This document shows, one piece after another, positions 1 through 10,500 of a DNA stretch of 64,000 nt. Origin of the DNA: Ophiocordyceps camponoti-saundersi (nom. inval.). Its lineage: Eukaryota > Ascomycota > Sordariomycetes > Hypocreales > Ophiocordycipitaceae. The stretch lies in assembly GCA_003339415.1 (NCBI GenBank), contig PDHQ01000111.1:41682-105681 (forward strand), written 5' to 3'. The position numbers were made by a program, and so were the translations under genes. The notes below the pieces were generated by a model that was not told the DNA's origin, searched no databases, and was given only the letters and a program-made list of their open reading frames with translations. Every line of letters begins with the position of its first letter. Positions within the stretch are counted from its first letter, which is position 1.

Positions 1-365
1 AATTAGGGGGGAAATTATATAGCTTTATTATAAAAGCGCTAGCTATAGAATAGTTTAAATATTTAAAAGTTATTACCGAAGCTTATAGGGCTACCTCTCT
101 TTATTATATTAAAATAGAAGCTTTTATCTCCCCCCTTAACTTATACCTTATTTACTAGATAGCTTATACTTATTACTATTTTTAATATACTAATATAGTA
201 AACTTTATCTATACCGCGGTAAAGAAGGCTACTAAGTAGGTTAGATATAAGCGTAAAAAGCGCCCTTATTAATAAAGATATTAAATATTATAAAACTTAA
301 AGGAATTTTATAAAATATAAACTAGACCTAAATTAAAGGCTAGACGTATATAACGCGATTTTAAT
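1..365. other. RIP-mutated AT-rich remnant, unassigned
   Basis: No open frame survives. CA and TG dinucleotides are almost absent while TA, CG and CC remain, which is the RIP pattern of the whole window. This block and 6673-7592 were contiguous before the intact copia element inserted, because the 5-bp duplication attag lies at the join on both sides (366-370 and 6668-6672). I could not assign it to a repeat family. Confidence 0.6.
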
Positions 366-370
366 ATTAG

Positions 371-780
371 TGTTGGACTTGCGCAAGAATGACTGAAATC
401 CACACGGGTGTGGAACAAGATCCACACATGCTCAGGATAGGGGGAAAAAGGGGTGCAGTGCGCAGGACGCATTGAAGGACTCAGGCAACAAGAAGTGAGG
501 CAAGTTTCGATTGTGTTTTCATCATGGCATTTCAGACAGGAGCTTCAACAGACTCCTGGTCGATATCGGATTGGTTTCGGGAAGAGATTGGATCATGCTC
601 GATCCAACATCGAGCATGGAAGAAGAGAGCACACGCAAGGACATTTCATGTATAAGTAGACGTAGAATTCCCTTCGTTTTAGAGAAGACACAGACGAACA
701 TTGTGAACCAGAAGAATCATACCTTTAGTACCAGTGATCGCTGTCAACTCCCGTGTGCGCACCACGAAGGCCAACCAACA
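371..780 (+). repeat. 5' LTR of intact copia element
   Basis: 410 bp, starts TGTTGGACTT and ends CCAACCAACA. It contains a 6-bp hairpin (400-405 with 408-413) and a perfect 10-bp hairpin (594-603 with 609-618, 5-nt loop). A TATA-like box precedes the probable transcript start. Small frames inside it (453-659, 511-795) recur only because the LTR is repeated and show no sign of being genes. Confidence 0.96.
651..658 (+). promoter_or_regulatory. Putative TATA box in copia 5' LTR
   Basis: TATAAGTA lies about 120 bp before the LTR end, a usual distance for a U3 promoter. The same box at 6538-6545 in the 3' LTR could drive read-through transcription out of the element. Inferred from motif and position only. 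Confidence 0.5.
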
Positions 781-790
781 CTGATCAGTG
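779..790 (+). other. Candidate primer-binding region: 12-bp palindrome at LTR/leader junction
   Basis: The sequence cactgatcagtg spans the LTR end and the first internal bases and is a perfect palindrome. The same 12 bp occurs at the same place in the unrelated-looking element at 50685-54255 (51188-51199). It is where a minus-strand primer should bind. I could not match it confidently to the 3' end of initiator tRNA-Met, so the primer (a tRNA fragment or self-priming) is open. Confidence 0.5.
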
Positions 791-999
791 GTTGAAATTT
801 GGTCAACCACAGATTGGCAAGGACGGAACAATCGACCCTGACAGCAGACTCTTGCGAAAGTGACCGCACAGAGGTAAGCCGTGATCGATTAAAGAGTTAA
901 CAAAGGGCTGCGCAGGACCCCCTCCAGAACTCTTGAAGAAGCCAACCCGAACACTTCACGATATCTATCTGAAGCCGGTTCGAAAACTTGCTTATAACT

Positions 1000-3900
1000 A
1001 TGAGCACCCCTCCCGAAGACAGAATGGAACTCCTTGAACACCATGACCAGCTAACCCAGGAAGCATTTGGACATACCAAGATCCCGAAACGATATTGGAA
1101 TCAGTTCAACTTGGATCGCTGGGACGATGATGTACCAGGAGACTGCGAGAACGCAGAGATGATCGAACTGGCGATGGCGAGATTTATCTCGTTCGTCGAA
1201 AGTGACAAGCAACTCTCTGGTCTCGCTTTGTTTGACCTCTTCCAACGACACTTTGACGGCTGGAAATCGAAGACGTGGGAAACAGGACGAGTATTCATGA
1301 GAGACCTTACCCGAAGCCTCCTCACAAGACGAGGAATTTATGTCGGCAGATCTAAGGAACCCGCCCCGAAGGAACTCGAAAAACTTCTGAACATGGACGA
1401 ACCTCCTGTATGGCCGGCCCAGGCATATAGCAAAACCTCTTTTGAACCAGGACTCGTGATCCCTGTGGGATTAATGCCAGAAACTGAGACGGACACCCAA
1501 ACCACTGCCGCGCCCACCTCACAACAGCAAACAGCACCCCAACCAGGGCCCGGCTCGGACGCCAGGAACGTCCAAATCCAAATCATCCCCGACCCTCAGG
1601 TGTCACAATCAGACGCATCATCTCAAAACCCACCAGTTCAACTCACCCAGCAACCGACAACATACCGATTCCAGGACCCTCAAGCTGCCGCTCGAAGAAC
1701 ACAGTCCCTACCAGATGCACCTGTTAAAGAACTATCAGCAAGCATGGCTAGACTTGATATTAATGGCCAAGGTCCTCACTCAGATACCGATATGGAACTT
1801 CATCGATATCGACGAGGACTCTCATCGAAAACACCTCGATTTCAGGACGAACCTATGCCGGACGCTTCTGCTTTCTCTACACTGCCCCCGATTGAATTTC
1901 CTAATACACATGTTAATTCAGAAACAATCACTCGATTCACCAAAGTCTGGGATAAGAACACCATGTACTCAGGCGAGCCTTATGACCTCTTGGATGATAA
2001 GGTCCGCATCTTTATGAACACCTGCTTCACACTGGAGATTCACCCATCTTGTTTTCATGCGATTTTTCCACGCATTCTTTCAGGCCGAGCGAGACGGTAT
2101 TATCTCGATCATATTAACTGGTCTTCCACCTTCCGCGATATGTATCTTCAAATGCAGAAGCATTTTGATACAGACGTTAACCACTCTCATTATTACACGG
2201 ATTGGACATCCACTACTTACCAAACGGTTCGGACTTCGTACCCTGAGAGCAAACCGCACGAAGTCCTACAGAAACTTTTTGATAAATTAGATCTCTGTCA
2301 GCGTGCTCTCGGTTCCGATTATGCTGGCAACGCCCCTTTGCGAACGACCCTCATTAATGCTTGCCGAGGCGTCCCTGAATTGGAATTTGCACTCTTTAGA
2401 CCCGCGAAAGACACGGAGACGCTCATGTCCGACCTCCGTTCCTCTCTAGAAACAGCCCTAACTCGTCAATCTGGTGGCTCGCAGTATGTTCAAAGCTCTC
2501 ACCTGTCACCACCTCCTCCCAACGCTCCAAGCCCCGATGCTTTCTACCTTGATCGCCGATATCAGAAGACCTTCGACCGGCCCTCGAACCGATATCGCAA
2601 CGACGGCGGAAGTAACTCTACTCGCAACCCGAGGGCCGACACCTCGTGGAACCGCAAGTGCTTCATTTGCGGCAAGACTGGATGCTGGTCCTCTAAACAC
2701 ACGGAAGAGGAACGCAAAGCATTCAAACGTTCATTTCTGGCCCATTGTGCTTTTACCGGCACGAAGGTCGACTTCGACGCTTATCTCACAGACTTCGAAG
2801 GGACAGAAAAAGTGCCAGAGGAGGATAGCGACGACGGATGGGCACTCCCATCTCATGAACCCACCGAAACTCTGTACTATGCTTCATCGTTCATGCAATC
2901 AACTCAAACATTTCATACACCCCGAATCACGGAACAAACGGAAGACTCACCATCGACATCACCCCAGGTAGCTGAAATACTGTGCCAGTCAGCATACATG
3001 CACTTCCTGACGGGAGACAACCCCCATGAGCCCGCACCCGTCACAGCTCCCGCCACTCATTTTACCTTAACAGACCGCTATTCCCAGACGACGTTCCAAG
3101 GTATTCTGATCGATACCGGTGCGGCATCCGTGTCGACATCGGGTCGATCTCAGTTCGAAGCATTGCGGCTTCTCATGCCATCACTATCCCTTGACGAGTC
3201 TACCGCCGGCCAAGTGTCTATCAAATTCGGTGAAGGTCAAATCGTCACCTCCCTTGGCTCTGTTCGAGTTACGACCCCGGTAGGCAAGATCACATTCCAT
3301 GTCCTGCCCTCTCAAACCCCGTTCCTCTTGTGCCTAGCAGACATGGATCGACTGGGGATATTCTTCCGCAACACTTCAAATCACCTCATCTGCGGAACGA
3401 CCAAGATCCCTGTCATACGCAAATGGGGTCATCCTTGGTTCTTCCTTTCACCCTCGGAAGAAGCAGTATCGTATCTTACCGAGCAGGAGATACGCCAAAT
3501 TCATAGACGGTTTGGACACCCCAGCGTGTCCCGTCTGCACCGACTGCTCACTCGGGCCGGACATGACACCGACGTCCAAGCTATTAAGGCTGTTTCTGAG
3601 GTCTGTCGTCAGTGCCAGTTAAATAGCCCCGCGCCCCAACGGTTCAAATTCAGGCTGGAGGACGACCGCGATTTCAACTTTGAGGTTATCGTGGATGTTC
3701 TCTATATTGACCAAAGAGCCGTCCTACACGCTGTCGACCAGGCCACAGCTTTCCAAGCTGCCCGGTTTCTCCCATCTCTCTCCGCGAAGGATACTTGGAA
3801 CACCCTTCGCATGATCTGGATCGATACCTACCTTGGACCCCCTGACATCATTCGTCATGATGCTGGAAAGAACTTCGACTCTCAGGAGTTCCGTTCCGAG

Positions 3901-6279
3901 GCCGCCACCTTAGGCATCACATGCACCCAGGTCCCCGTCGAGGCACATTGGTCAGTTGGGAAGGTTGAACGATACCATGCCCCCCTTCGACGCGCCTACG
4001 AGGTGATCTCGGCCGAACTTCGACCCGATGTCGGTCGGGATTCTGTCCTGCAAATGGCTGTGAAAGCAGTCAACGACACAGCAGGACCTGATGGACTCGT
4101 CCCAACCCTTTTGGTTTTTGGAGCCTACCCACGTGTACATCCCGACTCGGCTCCGACCCCTTCCACCTTGCGACGGGCTGCCGCTGTCCAGAAGGCCATG
4201 ACTGAACTCCGGAAATACCATGCCCAACGGATGGTCCGCGACGCTCTGTCCATGCGAAACGGCCCCGACGTCTCCGACGTTCTGCGGCTGCCTCTGAACA
4301 GCCAAGTTCGCGTTTGGCGCGAACCCGGCAAATGGACGGGACCATACACCCTTCTCTCTATCGACGGCCACAACGTTACCGTCGATCTCCCACACGGACC
4401 TCGTTCTTTCCGGTCTACGTGTGTCCGCCCCTTTCTGACACCTCCGCACAAAGGCCCCGAATCAATGCCGACTCTGCCTCCTTCTGATGTCGACTCAACT
4501 TCGGCACCATCCCGAGCAACGCCCCGTCCGAGGATTGCCATGCGTATTCCTCGAAATCTCTCCACGGACGACGCCTTCATAACGCAGAAGGAAAAGGACA
4601 ACATGTCGCTATCCCTCAAGCTTCGGGCTGAAGGAAAGATCACGACGGCTGGCCGACCTTTTGAGGCCTCGGATGCCCAGGAGATCAATGACCTCGTTGG
4701 CCGCGGTGTCTTTTCCTTTGAAAAGTATGATACCGTTAAGTACCGTGGCGTTCGCGTTTTCAGAGCACGCATGGTCCGAGAAATTAAGGGGACGGGCACC
4801 GACTGCCCGTACGAAAAATCCAGGCTCATTATCGCAGGTCATAGCGATAAGGGTAAGGATGCAATCCTCACCCAGTCCCCGACGATACAACGGGTCAGCC
4901 AGCGGCTTATTCTCGCTCTTGCCCCGGCTGCCCTTCAATCGGGCTTTGAACTGGCCCTACGTGACATCACCCAGGCGTACCCGCAGTCACGATCTGACCT
5001 TGAACGGACCATCATCGCCACGCTCCCCCCTGAGATGAAGGACCGGTACCCTCCGGATACTGTGATCCGCGTTATCAAGCCGCTGTACGGTATTGCGGAG
5101 GCCGGTGTCCACTGGTTTCGGACCTACCAAGACCACCATCTTCAACAGCTGCGGATGCGGACGTCGACCTTCGATGCCTGCCTCCTCGTTAAGTATGGCG
5201 ATCGAGCGCGTTTTGGGCTCGTTGGTCTGCAGACCGACGATACTCTTATGCTCGGCACAAAGGCCTTTGGACAACTGGAGGACGAGCAGATGACCGCCGC
5301 TCAGTTCCGCACCAAACCTAAGACTGTCCTCCGGGCCGGGGACACTGCGGACTTCAATGGATCTCGGATCGACCTCGCCCCGAGTTCGATCTCCCTTCGA
5401 CAAAAGGGCCAAGCGGCCAAGATTCGACCCGTCGACTGCTCCGCCCCGGATTACGCTCAGCAGTACCTCGAACAACGTGCCCGAGGTGCTTATGTCGCCT
5501 CCATCTGTCAACCCGAAGCCGCCTATGATCTTTCCGTCGCTGCCCAGCGGCAGTCTCCGGACAGAAAAGACTGCGAGAAGCTCAATAAAAGGCTACGATG
5601 GCAGCAAGAGCACCAAAACCGAGGACTGCGATACATCCCTGTGCCGCTGGACGGCATGAAGCTCTACATTTTCACCGACGGTTCTTTTGCGAATAACTCC
5701 GACCTATCCTCACAAATCGGATACGTCATTGTGCTTGGACAGGAGACCGGCGGCAAAGACAAGTTCACGCTCTCCGGGAACATCATCCACTGGAGCTCGA
5801 CGAAGTGCAAAAGGGTGACACGGTCCGTACTAGCGTCCGAAATATACGGGATGTCGGCTGGCTTCGACATCGGTATCTCCATCGGCTCGACATTGACAAG
5901 AATTCGGTCCGAACTCGGATCAAGCGCGATCCAGACCATTGTCTGCACTGACTCATACTCGCTGTATGAATGTCTGGTGAAGCTTGGGACCACAAAAGAA
6001 AAGAGGTTGATGATTGACATTATGTCAATGAGAGAATCCTATGAGAACCGGGAAGTCGAGGAAATCAGATGGATAAATGGTTTGGACAACCCTGCAGACG
6101 CCATGACCAAGGACAATCCGAACAAGGCGCTGGAACGCCTGATCGACACCAACACCCTTGATATCCGAGTCCAAGGCTTTGTGACCCGGAAGGAGAAACG
6201 CCTAGACTCGGCACGGGCCGAGGAATCGACCCTTCCCGAAAAAGAAAAAGTTGCCGGTGTTGGACTTGCGCAAGAATGA
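1000..6279 (+). CDS. Copia-type Gag-Pol polyprotein, intact
   Basis: The start is the ATG at 1000 (MSTPPEDRM), giving 1759 residues; an in-frame TTG at 988 is not a credible fungal start. Gag (about 1-600) ends with the variant zinc knuckle CFICGKTGCWSSKH (Cys554, 557, 562, His567; CCCH rather than CCHC). Protease has DTGA at Asp705. The integrase has a His835/His840/Cys869/Cys872 zinc site and catalytic Asp899, Asp954 and Glu990 (GKVERYH, D-35-E spacing). Reverse transcriptase has Asp1322 (RDITQAY) and QTDD at Asp1413-1414. RNase H has Asp1560, Glu1614, Asp1651 and Asp1700. No stop or frameshift separates Gag from Pol, so the Gag:Pol ratio must be set by other means. The frame runs 22 bp into the 3' LTR before its TGA. 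All key catalytic residues are present, so the protein is probably functional. Confidence 0.96.
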   Translation: MSTPPEDRMELLEHHDQLTQEAFGHTKIPKRYWNQFNLDRWDDDVPGDCENAEMIELAMARFISFVESDKQLSGLALFDLFQRHFDGWKSKTWETGRVFMRDLTRSLLTRRGIYVGRSKEPAPKELEKLLNMDEPPVWPAQAYSKTSFEPGLVIPVGLMPETETDTQTTAAPTSQQQTAPQPGPGSDARNVQIQIIPDPQVSQSDASSQNPPVQLTQQPTTYRFQDPQAAARRTQSLPDAPVKELSASMARLDINGQGPHSDTDMELHRYRRGLSSKTPRFQDEPMPDASAFSTLPPIEFPNTHVNSETITRFTKVWDKNTMYSGEPYDLLDDKVRIFMNTCFTLEIHPSCFHAIFPRILSGRARRYYLDHINWSSTFRDMYLQMQKHFDTDVNHSHYYTDWTSTTYQTVRTSYPESKPHEVLQKLFDKLDLCQRALGSDYAGNAPLRTTLINACRGVPELEFALFRPAKDTETLMSDLRSSLETALTRQSGGSQYVQSSHLSPPPPNAPSPDAFYLDRRYQKTFDRPSNRYRNDGGSNSTRNPRADTSWNRKCFICGKTGCWSSKHTEEERKAFKRSFLAHCAFTGTKVDFDAYLTDFEGTEKVPEEDSDDGWALPSHEPTETLYYASSFMQSTQTFHTPRITEQTEDSPSTSPQVAEILCQSAYMHFLTGDNPHEPAPVTAPATHFTLTDRYSQTTFQGILIDTGAASVSTSGRSQFEALRLLMPSLSLDESTAGQVSIKFGEGQIVTSLGSVRVTTPVGKITFHVLPSQTPFLLCLADMDRLGIFFRNTSNHLICGTTKIPVIRKWGHPWFFLSPSEEAVSYLTEQEIRQIHRRFGHPSVSRLHRLLTRAGHDTDVQAIKAVSEVCRQCQLNSPAPQRFKFRLEDDRDFNFEVIVDVLYIDQRAVLHAVDQATAFQAARFLPSLSAKDTWNTLRMIWIDTYLGPPDIIRHDAGKNFDSQEFRSEAATLGITCTQVPVEAHWSVGKVERYHAPLRRAYEVISAELRPDVGRDSVLQMAVKAVNDTAGPDGLVPTLLVFGAYPRVHPDSAPTPSTLRRAAAVQKAMTELRKYHAQRMVRDALSMRNGPDVSDVLRLPLNSQVRVWREPGKWTGPYTLLSIDGHNVTVDLPHGPRSFRSTCVRPFLTPPHKGPESMPTLPPSDVDSTSAPSRATPRPRIAMRIPRNLSTDDAFITQKEKDNMSLSLKLRAEGKITTAGRPFEASDAQEINDLVGRGVFSFEKYDTVKYRGVRVFRARMVREIKGTGTDCPYEKSRLIIAGHSDKGKDAILTQSPTIQRVSQRLILALAPAALQSGFELALRDITQAYPQSRSDLERTIIATLPPEMKDRYPPDTVIRVIKPLYGIAEAGVHWFRTYQDHHLQQLRMRTSTFDACLLVKYGDRARFGLVGLQTDDTLMLGTKAFGQLEDEQMTAAQFRTKPKTVLRAGDTADFNGSRIDLAPSSISLRQKGQAAKIRPVDCSAPDYAQQYLEQRARGAYVASICQPEAAYDLSVAAQRQSPDRKDCEKLNKRLRWQQEHQNRGLRYIPVPLDGMKLYIFTDGSFANNSDLSSQIGYVIVLGQETGGKDKFTLSGNIIHWSSTKCKRVTRSVLASEIYGMSAGFDIGISIGSTLTRIRSELGSSAIQTIVCTDSYSLYECLVKLGTTKEKRLMIDIMSMRESYENREVEEIRWINGLDNPADAMTKDNPNKALERLIDTNTLDIRVQGFVTRKEKRLDSARAEESTLPEKEKVAGVGLAQE
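6238..6257 (+). other. Polypurine tract and pre-LTR motif (copia)
   Basis: A purine run (6238-6250) followed by ttgccgg sits directly before the 3' LTR and should prime plus-strand DNA. It overlaps the 3' end of the polyprotein frame. The arrangement purine run + TTGCC(G/A)G + TGTTGGA recurs at 53733-53757 in the non-autonomous element. Confidence 0.65.
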
Positions 6280-6667
6280 CTGAAATCCACACGGGTGTGG
6301 AACAAGATCCACACATGCTCAGGATAGGGGGAAAAAGGGGTGCAGTGCGCAGGACGCATTGAAGGACTCAGGCAACAAGAAGTGAGGCAAGTTTCGATTG
6401 TGTTTTCATCATGGCATTTCAGACAGGAGCTTCAACAGACTCCTGGTCGATATCGGATTGGTTTCGGGAAGAGATTGGATCATGCTCGATCCAACATCGA
6501 GCATGGAAGAAGAGAGCACACGCAAGGACATTTCATGTATAAGTAGACGTAGAATTCCCTTCGTTTTAGAGAAGACACAGACGAACATTGTGAACCAGAA
6601 GAATCATACCTTTAGTACCAGTGATCGCTGTCAACTCCCGTGTGCGCACCACGAAGGCCAACCAACA
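6258..6667 (+). repeat. 3' LTR of intact copia element
   Basis: 410 bp, read as identical to the 5' LTR, followed by the target duplication attag (6668-6672). The last 22 bp of the polyprotein frame, with its TGA, lie inside this LTR. Confidence 0.96.
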
Positions 6668-6672
6668 ATTAG

Positions 6673-7587
6673 ATTTTAAAAAGAGTAGCTTTTTTAATAA
6701 TATTCCTAAGAAAGTAAGCTTAAAAAGTATAAGTAATCTTATAGCTACCTTATTAATAAACCGCTATAGCTTAAGGCTAGGACCGCCTTATATATTTATA
6801 AAAGATTTCCTAAGTTTATTAGTATAGTATTTATATAATTTTAAATTAGATATATTAAACTTAATTTCTTTCTCTAAGCTTATAAGGTCCTTAAGGTAGT
6901 TTTAAGGCGGTGCCTTTATAATAGCGGGGATAAAATAATATTATATATTTTTCTTAACTATACTTTTACTTATAAAAATAAGCTACTCCTTAATATTAAC
7001 TAATAACTAATATAAGATTAGCGTAACCTTACTAAAGCGCTTAATAACTCTTAATTTATAGCTAGATTTATATATTAGTTTCTTTCGCTTAAATAATTAT
7101 ATTAATTTAACCTTATAATATTACTTTATAAAAATAAAATAAATAAAGGAGATAAAGCCTTTAGCCTCGTAATAAATATATAAAGGCCGCTTTATAGCGA
7201 TAACTTTATTATTTATCTTATTAGCTATTTAAGCTAAACTATCTTAATTATATATAAGGTATTAACTTAACCGCGTAAAGCGTAGGACTAACCGCGCTTA
7301 TTATAGCCGCGGCCTTAGCTATAGCCCTAACCTTAATTATAATTATAAGTATAAATTAAAGCTACTTACTCCTTTTTTATTACTAGCTTCTCTTTCTTAT
7401 TAAATATAATATAATTATTAACTAATATTATAAAATTTTTATTACTAAATATATTATTAATTAGATTATTTTAAATAAAATTAAGAATCTCCTTATAAAA
7501 AGGTAGCGTAATTATAATATAAGCGCTAATAATATCCTCTTTAATAGCGGGGGTAACCTTAACGCTTAAGGTAAAAATAATCTTAAG
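6673..7587. other. RIP-mutated remnant between copia copies
   Basis: AT-rich, CpA-depleted, no usable frame. A short frame near 6621-6827 runs out of the LTR by chance. I see no recognisable domain. It continues the sequence at 1-370 across the copia insertion. Confidence 0.5.
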
Positions 7588-7592
7588 CTTAC

Positions 7593-10500
7593 TATTAGTT
7601 AGCCTTCGTAGTGCGCACACGGGAGTTAATAGCGATTACTAGTACTAAAGGTATAATTCTTCTAGTTTATAATATTCGTCTATATCTTCTCTAAAACGAA
7701 GGGAATTCTACGTTTACTTATATATAAAATATCCTTACGTATACTCTCTTCTTCTATACTCGATATTAGATTAAGTATAATCTAATCTTTTCCCGAAACT
7801 AATCCGATATCGACTAAGAGTCTATTAAAGCTCCTATCTAAAATACTATAATAAAAATATAATCGAAACTTACCTTACTTTTTATTACTTAAGTCCTTTT
7901 AATATATCTTACGTAATATACCCCTTTTCCCCTTATCTTAAGTATATATAGATCTTATTCTATATCTATATAGATTTTAGTTATTCTTATATAAGTCTAA
8001 TACCGGTAACTTTTTCTTTTTTAGGAAAGGGCGATTTTTTAGCTTATACTAAGTTTAAGTATTTTTCCTTTTAGGTTATAAAGCCTTAGACTTAGATATT
8101 AAAGGTATTAATATTAATTAGGCGTTCTAACGCCTTATTCGGATTATCTTTAATTATAACGTTTATAAAATTATCTAAACTATTTATCTATCTAATTTCC
8201 TTAACTTCCTAATTTTTATAAGACTCTCTTATTAATATAATATTAATTATTAACCTCTTTTCTTTCGTAGTTCTAAGCTTTATTAGATATTTATATAGTA
8301 AGTATAAGTTAGTATAGATAATAGTCTAGATTACGCTTAATCTAAGTTCGGACCGAATTCTTATTAATATTAAGCTAATAAAGATACTAATATCGAAGCT
8401 AGCTAATATCCTATATATTTTAGATATTAATACGGACTATATTACCTTTTTATACTTTATTAAGCTTTAGTAGATAATATTCCTAGAAAGCGTAAACTTA
8501 TCTTTACCGCTAATCTCTTATCTAAATATAATAACGTATCCGATTTATAAAAATAAGTTAGAATTATTCGTAAAAGAACTATTAGTAAAAATATAAAGCT
8601 TTATACTATTTAGTAATATAGGGATATATTATAATCCTTAGTTTTAGTATTTTTACTATTATTATAGCTTTTTATTAAGCTTCTTATAATCTTTTCTATC
8701 TAGAGATTATTTTTAAGTAATAACGGAAAAATTATAAGTAGCTTTAAGTTAATAGATAGAGGCGATATAGGCACCTTAAGTATATTATTCGAGGTATTAC
8801 TAAGCGTAATCCGGGGTAGAGTAGTCGATAGGTTAAATCTTAGCCGCCTAGCCCTTTTATCGAAGGGAGATTAAACTTAAGGTAAGGTTAATCTAAGATT
8901 TATTAAAATCTATAATATCTCTAGCTCGGAGGATAGTCTTAAATTTAGTACGGAACTAAGTAGCGGTTATTTACTTATCTTCTAATTATCTAAACGCTTT
9001 TATACCGAGTATAAGAGTATTATTAGTTTATAAACTAATAAGCTTAAAACGCGCTTAGTTACTATATATAATAAGGAGGTAAATATCGAAAGTTAATATC
9101 CGTATTTATAGCTATTAAAAATAATAATCTTAGTAAGTCCGAAATTAATAAATACTAGCTTTTATAATACCGTATAGTAGCTTAATAATATAGATTATAA
9201 TATCTAAAAAGTATTAGTTTTTTATCTTAAGAGAAAGCGTAGCGATAATAGTCCTTTTAAAGTTAAATTATAACTACGGGTATACTTAGGTAATATTATA
9301 TAAGGCTAGTTTAAAGCCTAATTAAAAGGTAATAGGGGTAAGAGTAAGAATAAGCCGCTAGCTAACTTATTATATTATTAGGGATTAGGTAAAAATAGTA
9401 TCCTTACCTTTATCGCTATAACTTATAATAATAAGCTTAGATTTTTTATATAAGTAGTTAGTACTTATCCCCTTAATTTCCTAAACTATATAAGCTCTAA
9501 AAACGCGAACGCTATAATACTTAATAATATTATACTTTTTAAAGGAAAAGATACCGCGGCTAATAAGGTTATTAATCTCCTAAATATCCGAGGCTTTAAA
9601 AAATTAGCTAGCTATCGTAATTTTCCCTTTAGCTTAAAGCTTAAGGGATAACGATATATTATCTTTTTCTTTTTATATTATAAAGGCGTTATCTATAAAA
9701 AGATTTCGAGGAATACGTATAGTAATCCTCGAATAGGGCGTTACTTAAGATAATACCGAAGTTAAGTTAATATTAAGAGGAGGTAAAGTTAGTATCGATT
9801 CGGGGCCTTTATATAGAGGTATTAGAAAAAGGCGGATATACGTAGACCGGAAAAAACGAGGTCCGTATAGGAGATCGATAGTAATATTATAACTATTAAT
9901 AAAAAGAAAGGTATATAATCCCGTCTATTTGCTAAGTTCGCGCTAAACGCGAACTTAGCTATTTAAAGGTAGCTATAGAATATCGGAGATATCGGGGCTA
10001 TTTTATATAAATAAAGCGTCGCGGACTATCCGTTAAGTATAATATTTCCGGAGTTTAGTTATAGCTTTCTAGATAGCGGTAGCTTATTATAAGGTAAAAG
10101 GGGTCGAAGCTAAGTTAGGGTATATACGTAGATAAGCTTTAAAAACTAAAAAGGTTAGGATAAGTTTATTAGGTTTTACTATATTATTAATTACTTTTAT
10201 AGCTATTTATAGGATAAAATCTCGACTAATATTAGGTTAAAGTTTAGCCGAGATTACCTTATAAGCGCGTCGAAAAGGGGTATAATATCGTTTAACTTTC
10301 TTAACTAACTAATATACCTTAACGGGGACCTAAATATATATAATACCTAAAATAGCGGCCTTAGAATAAAACTCCTAAAAGTCGAAGTTTTTTCTAATAT
10401 TATAATAAATAATATTAGGGGGTTTAAGGTAAATATCGATTTAAATTATACGAAAGGTATTCTAAGTATTTTTCGCAAAAAGAGATAGGAGGAACCGGGT

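Larger units (their letters stand above)
371..6667 (+). mobile_element. Intact Ty1/copia LTR retrotransposon (6297 bp)
   Basis: A complete element bounded by two 410-bp LTRs (371-780 and 6258-6667) that I read as identical. LTR ends are TGTTGG...CAACA. A 5-bp target duplication, attag, is at 366-370 and 6668-6672. Internally there is a short leader, one uninterrupted Gag-Pol frame and a purine tract before the 3' LTR. Domain order (Gag, protease, integrase, reverse transcriptase, RNase H) makes it Ty1/copia (Pseudoviridae-like) rather than Ty3/gypsy. Identical LTRs and no RIP mutations mean a very recent insertion, although three RIP-destroyed relatives lie in the same window. It is likely still competent for transposition; expression cannot be judged from sequence. 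Confidence 0.96.

Noticed and set aside
453..795. Small plus-strand frames in the copia LTR
   Set aside because: They recur at 6340-6679 only because the LTR is duplicated; no domain or independent support.
988..999. TTG-initiated extension of the copia polyprotein
   Set aside because: TTG is not a normal fungal start, and an ATG follows four codons later at 1000.
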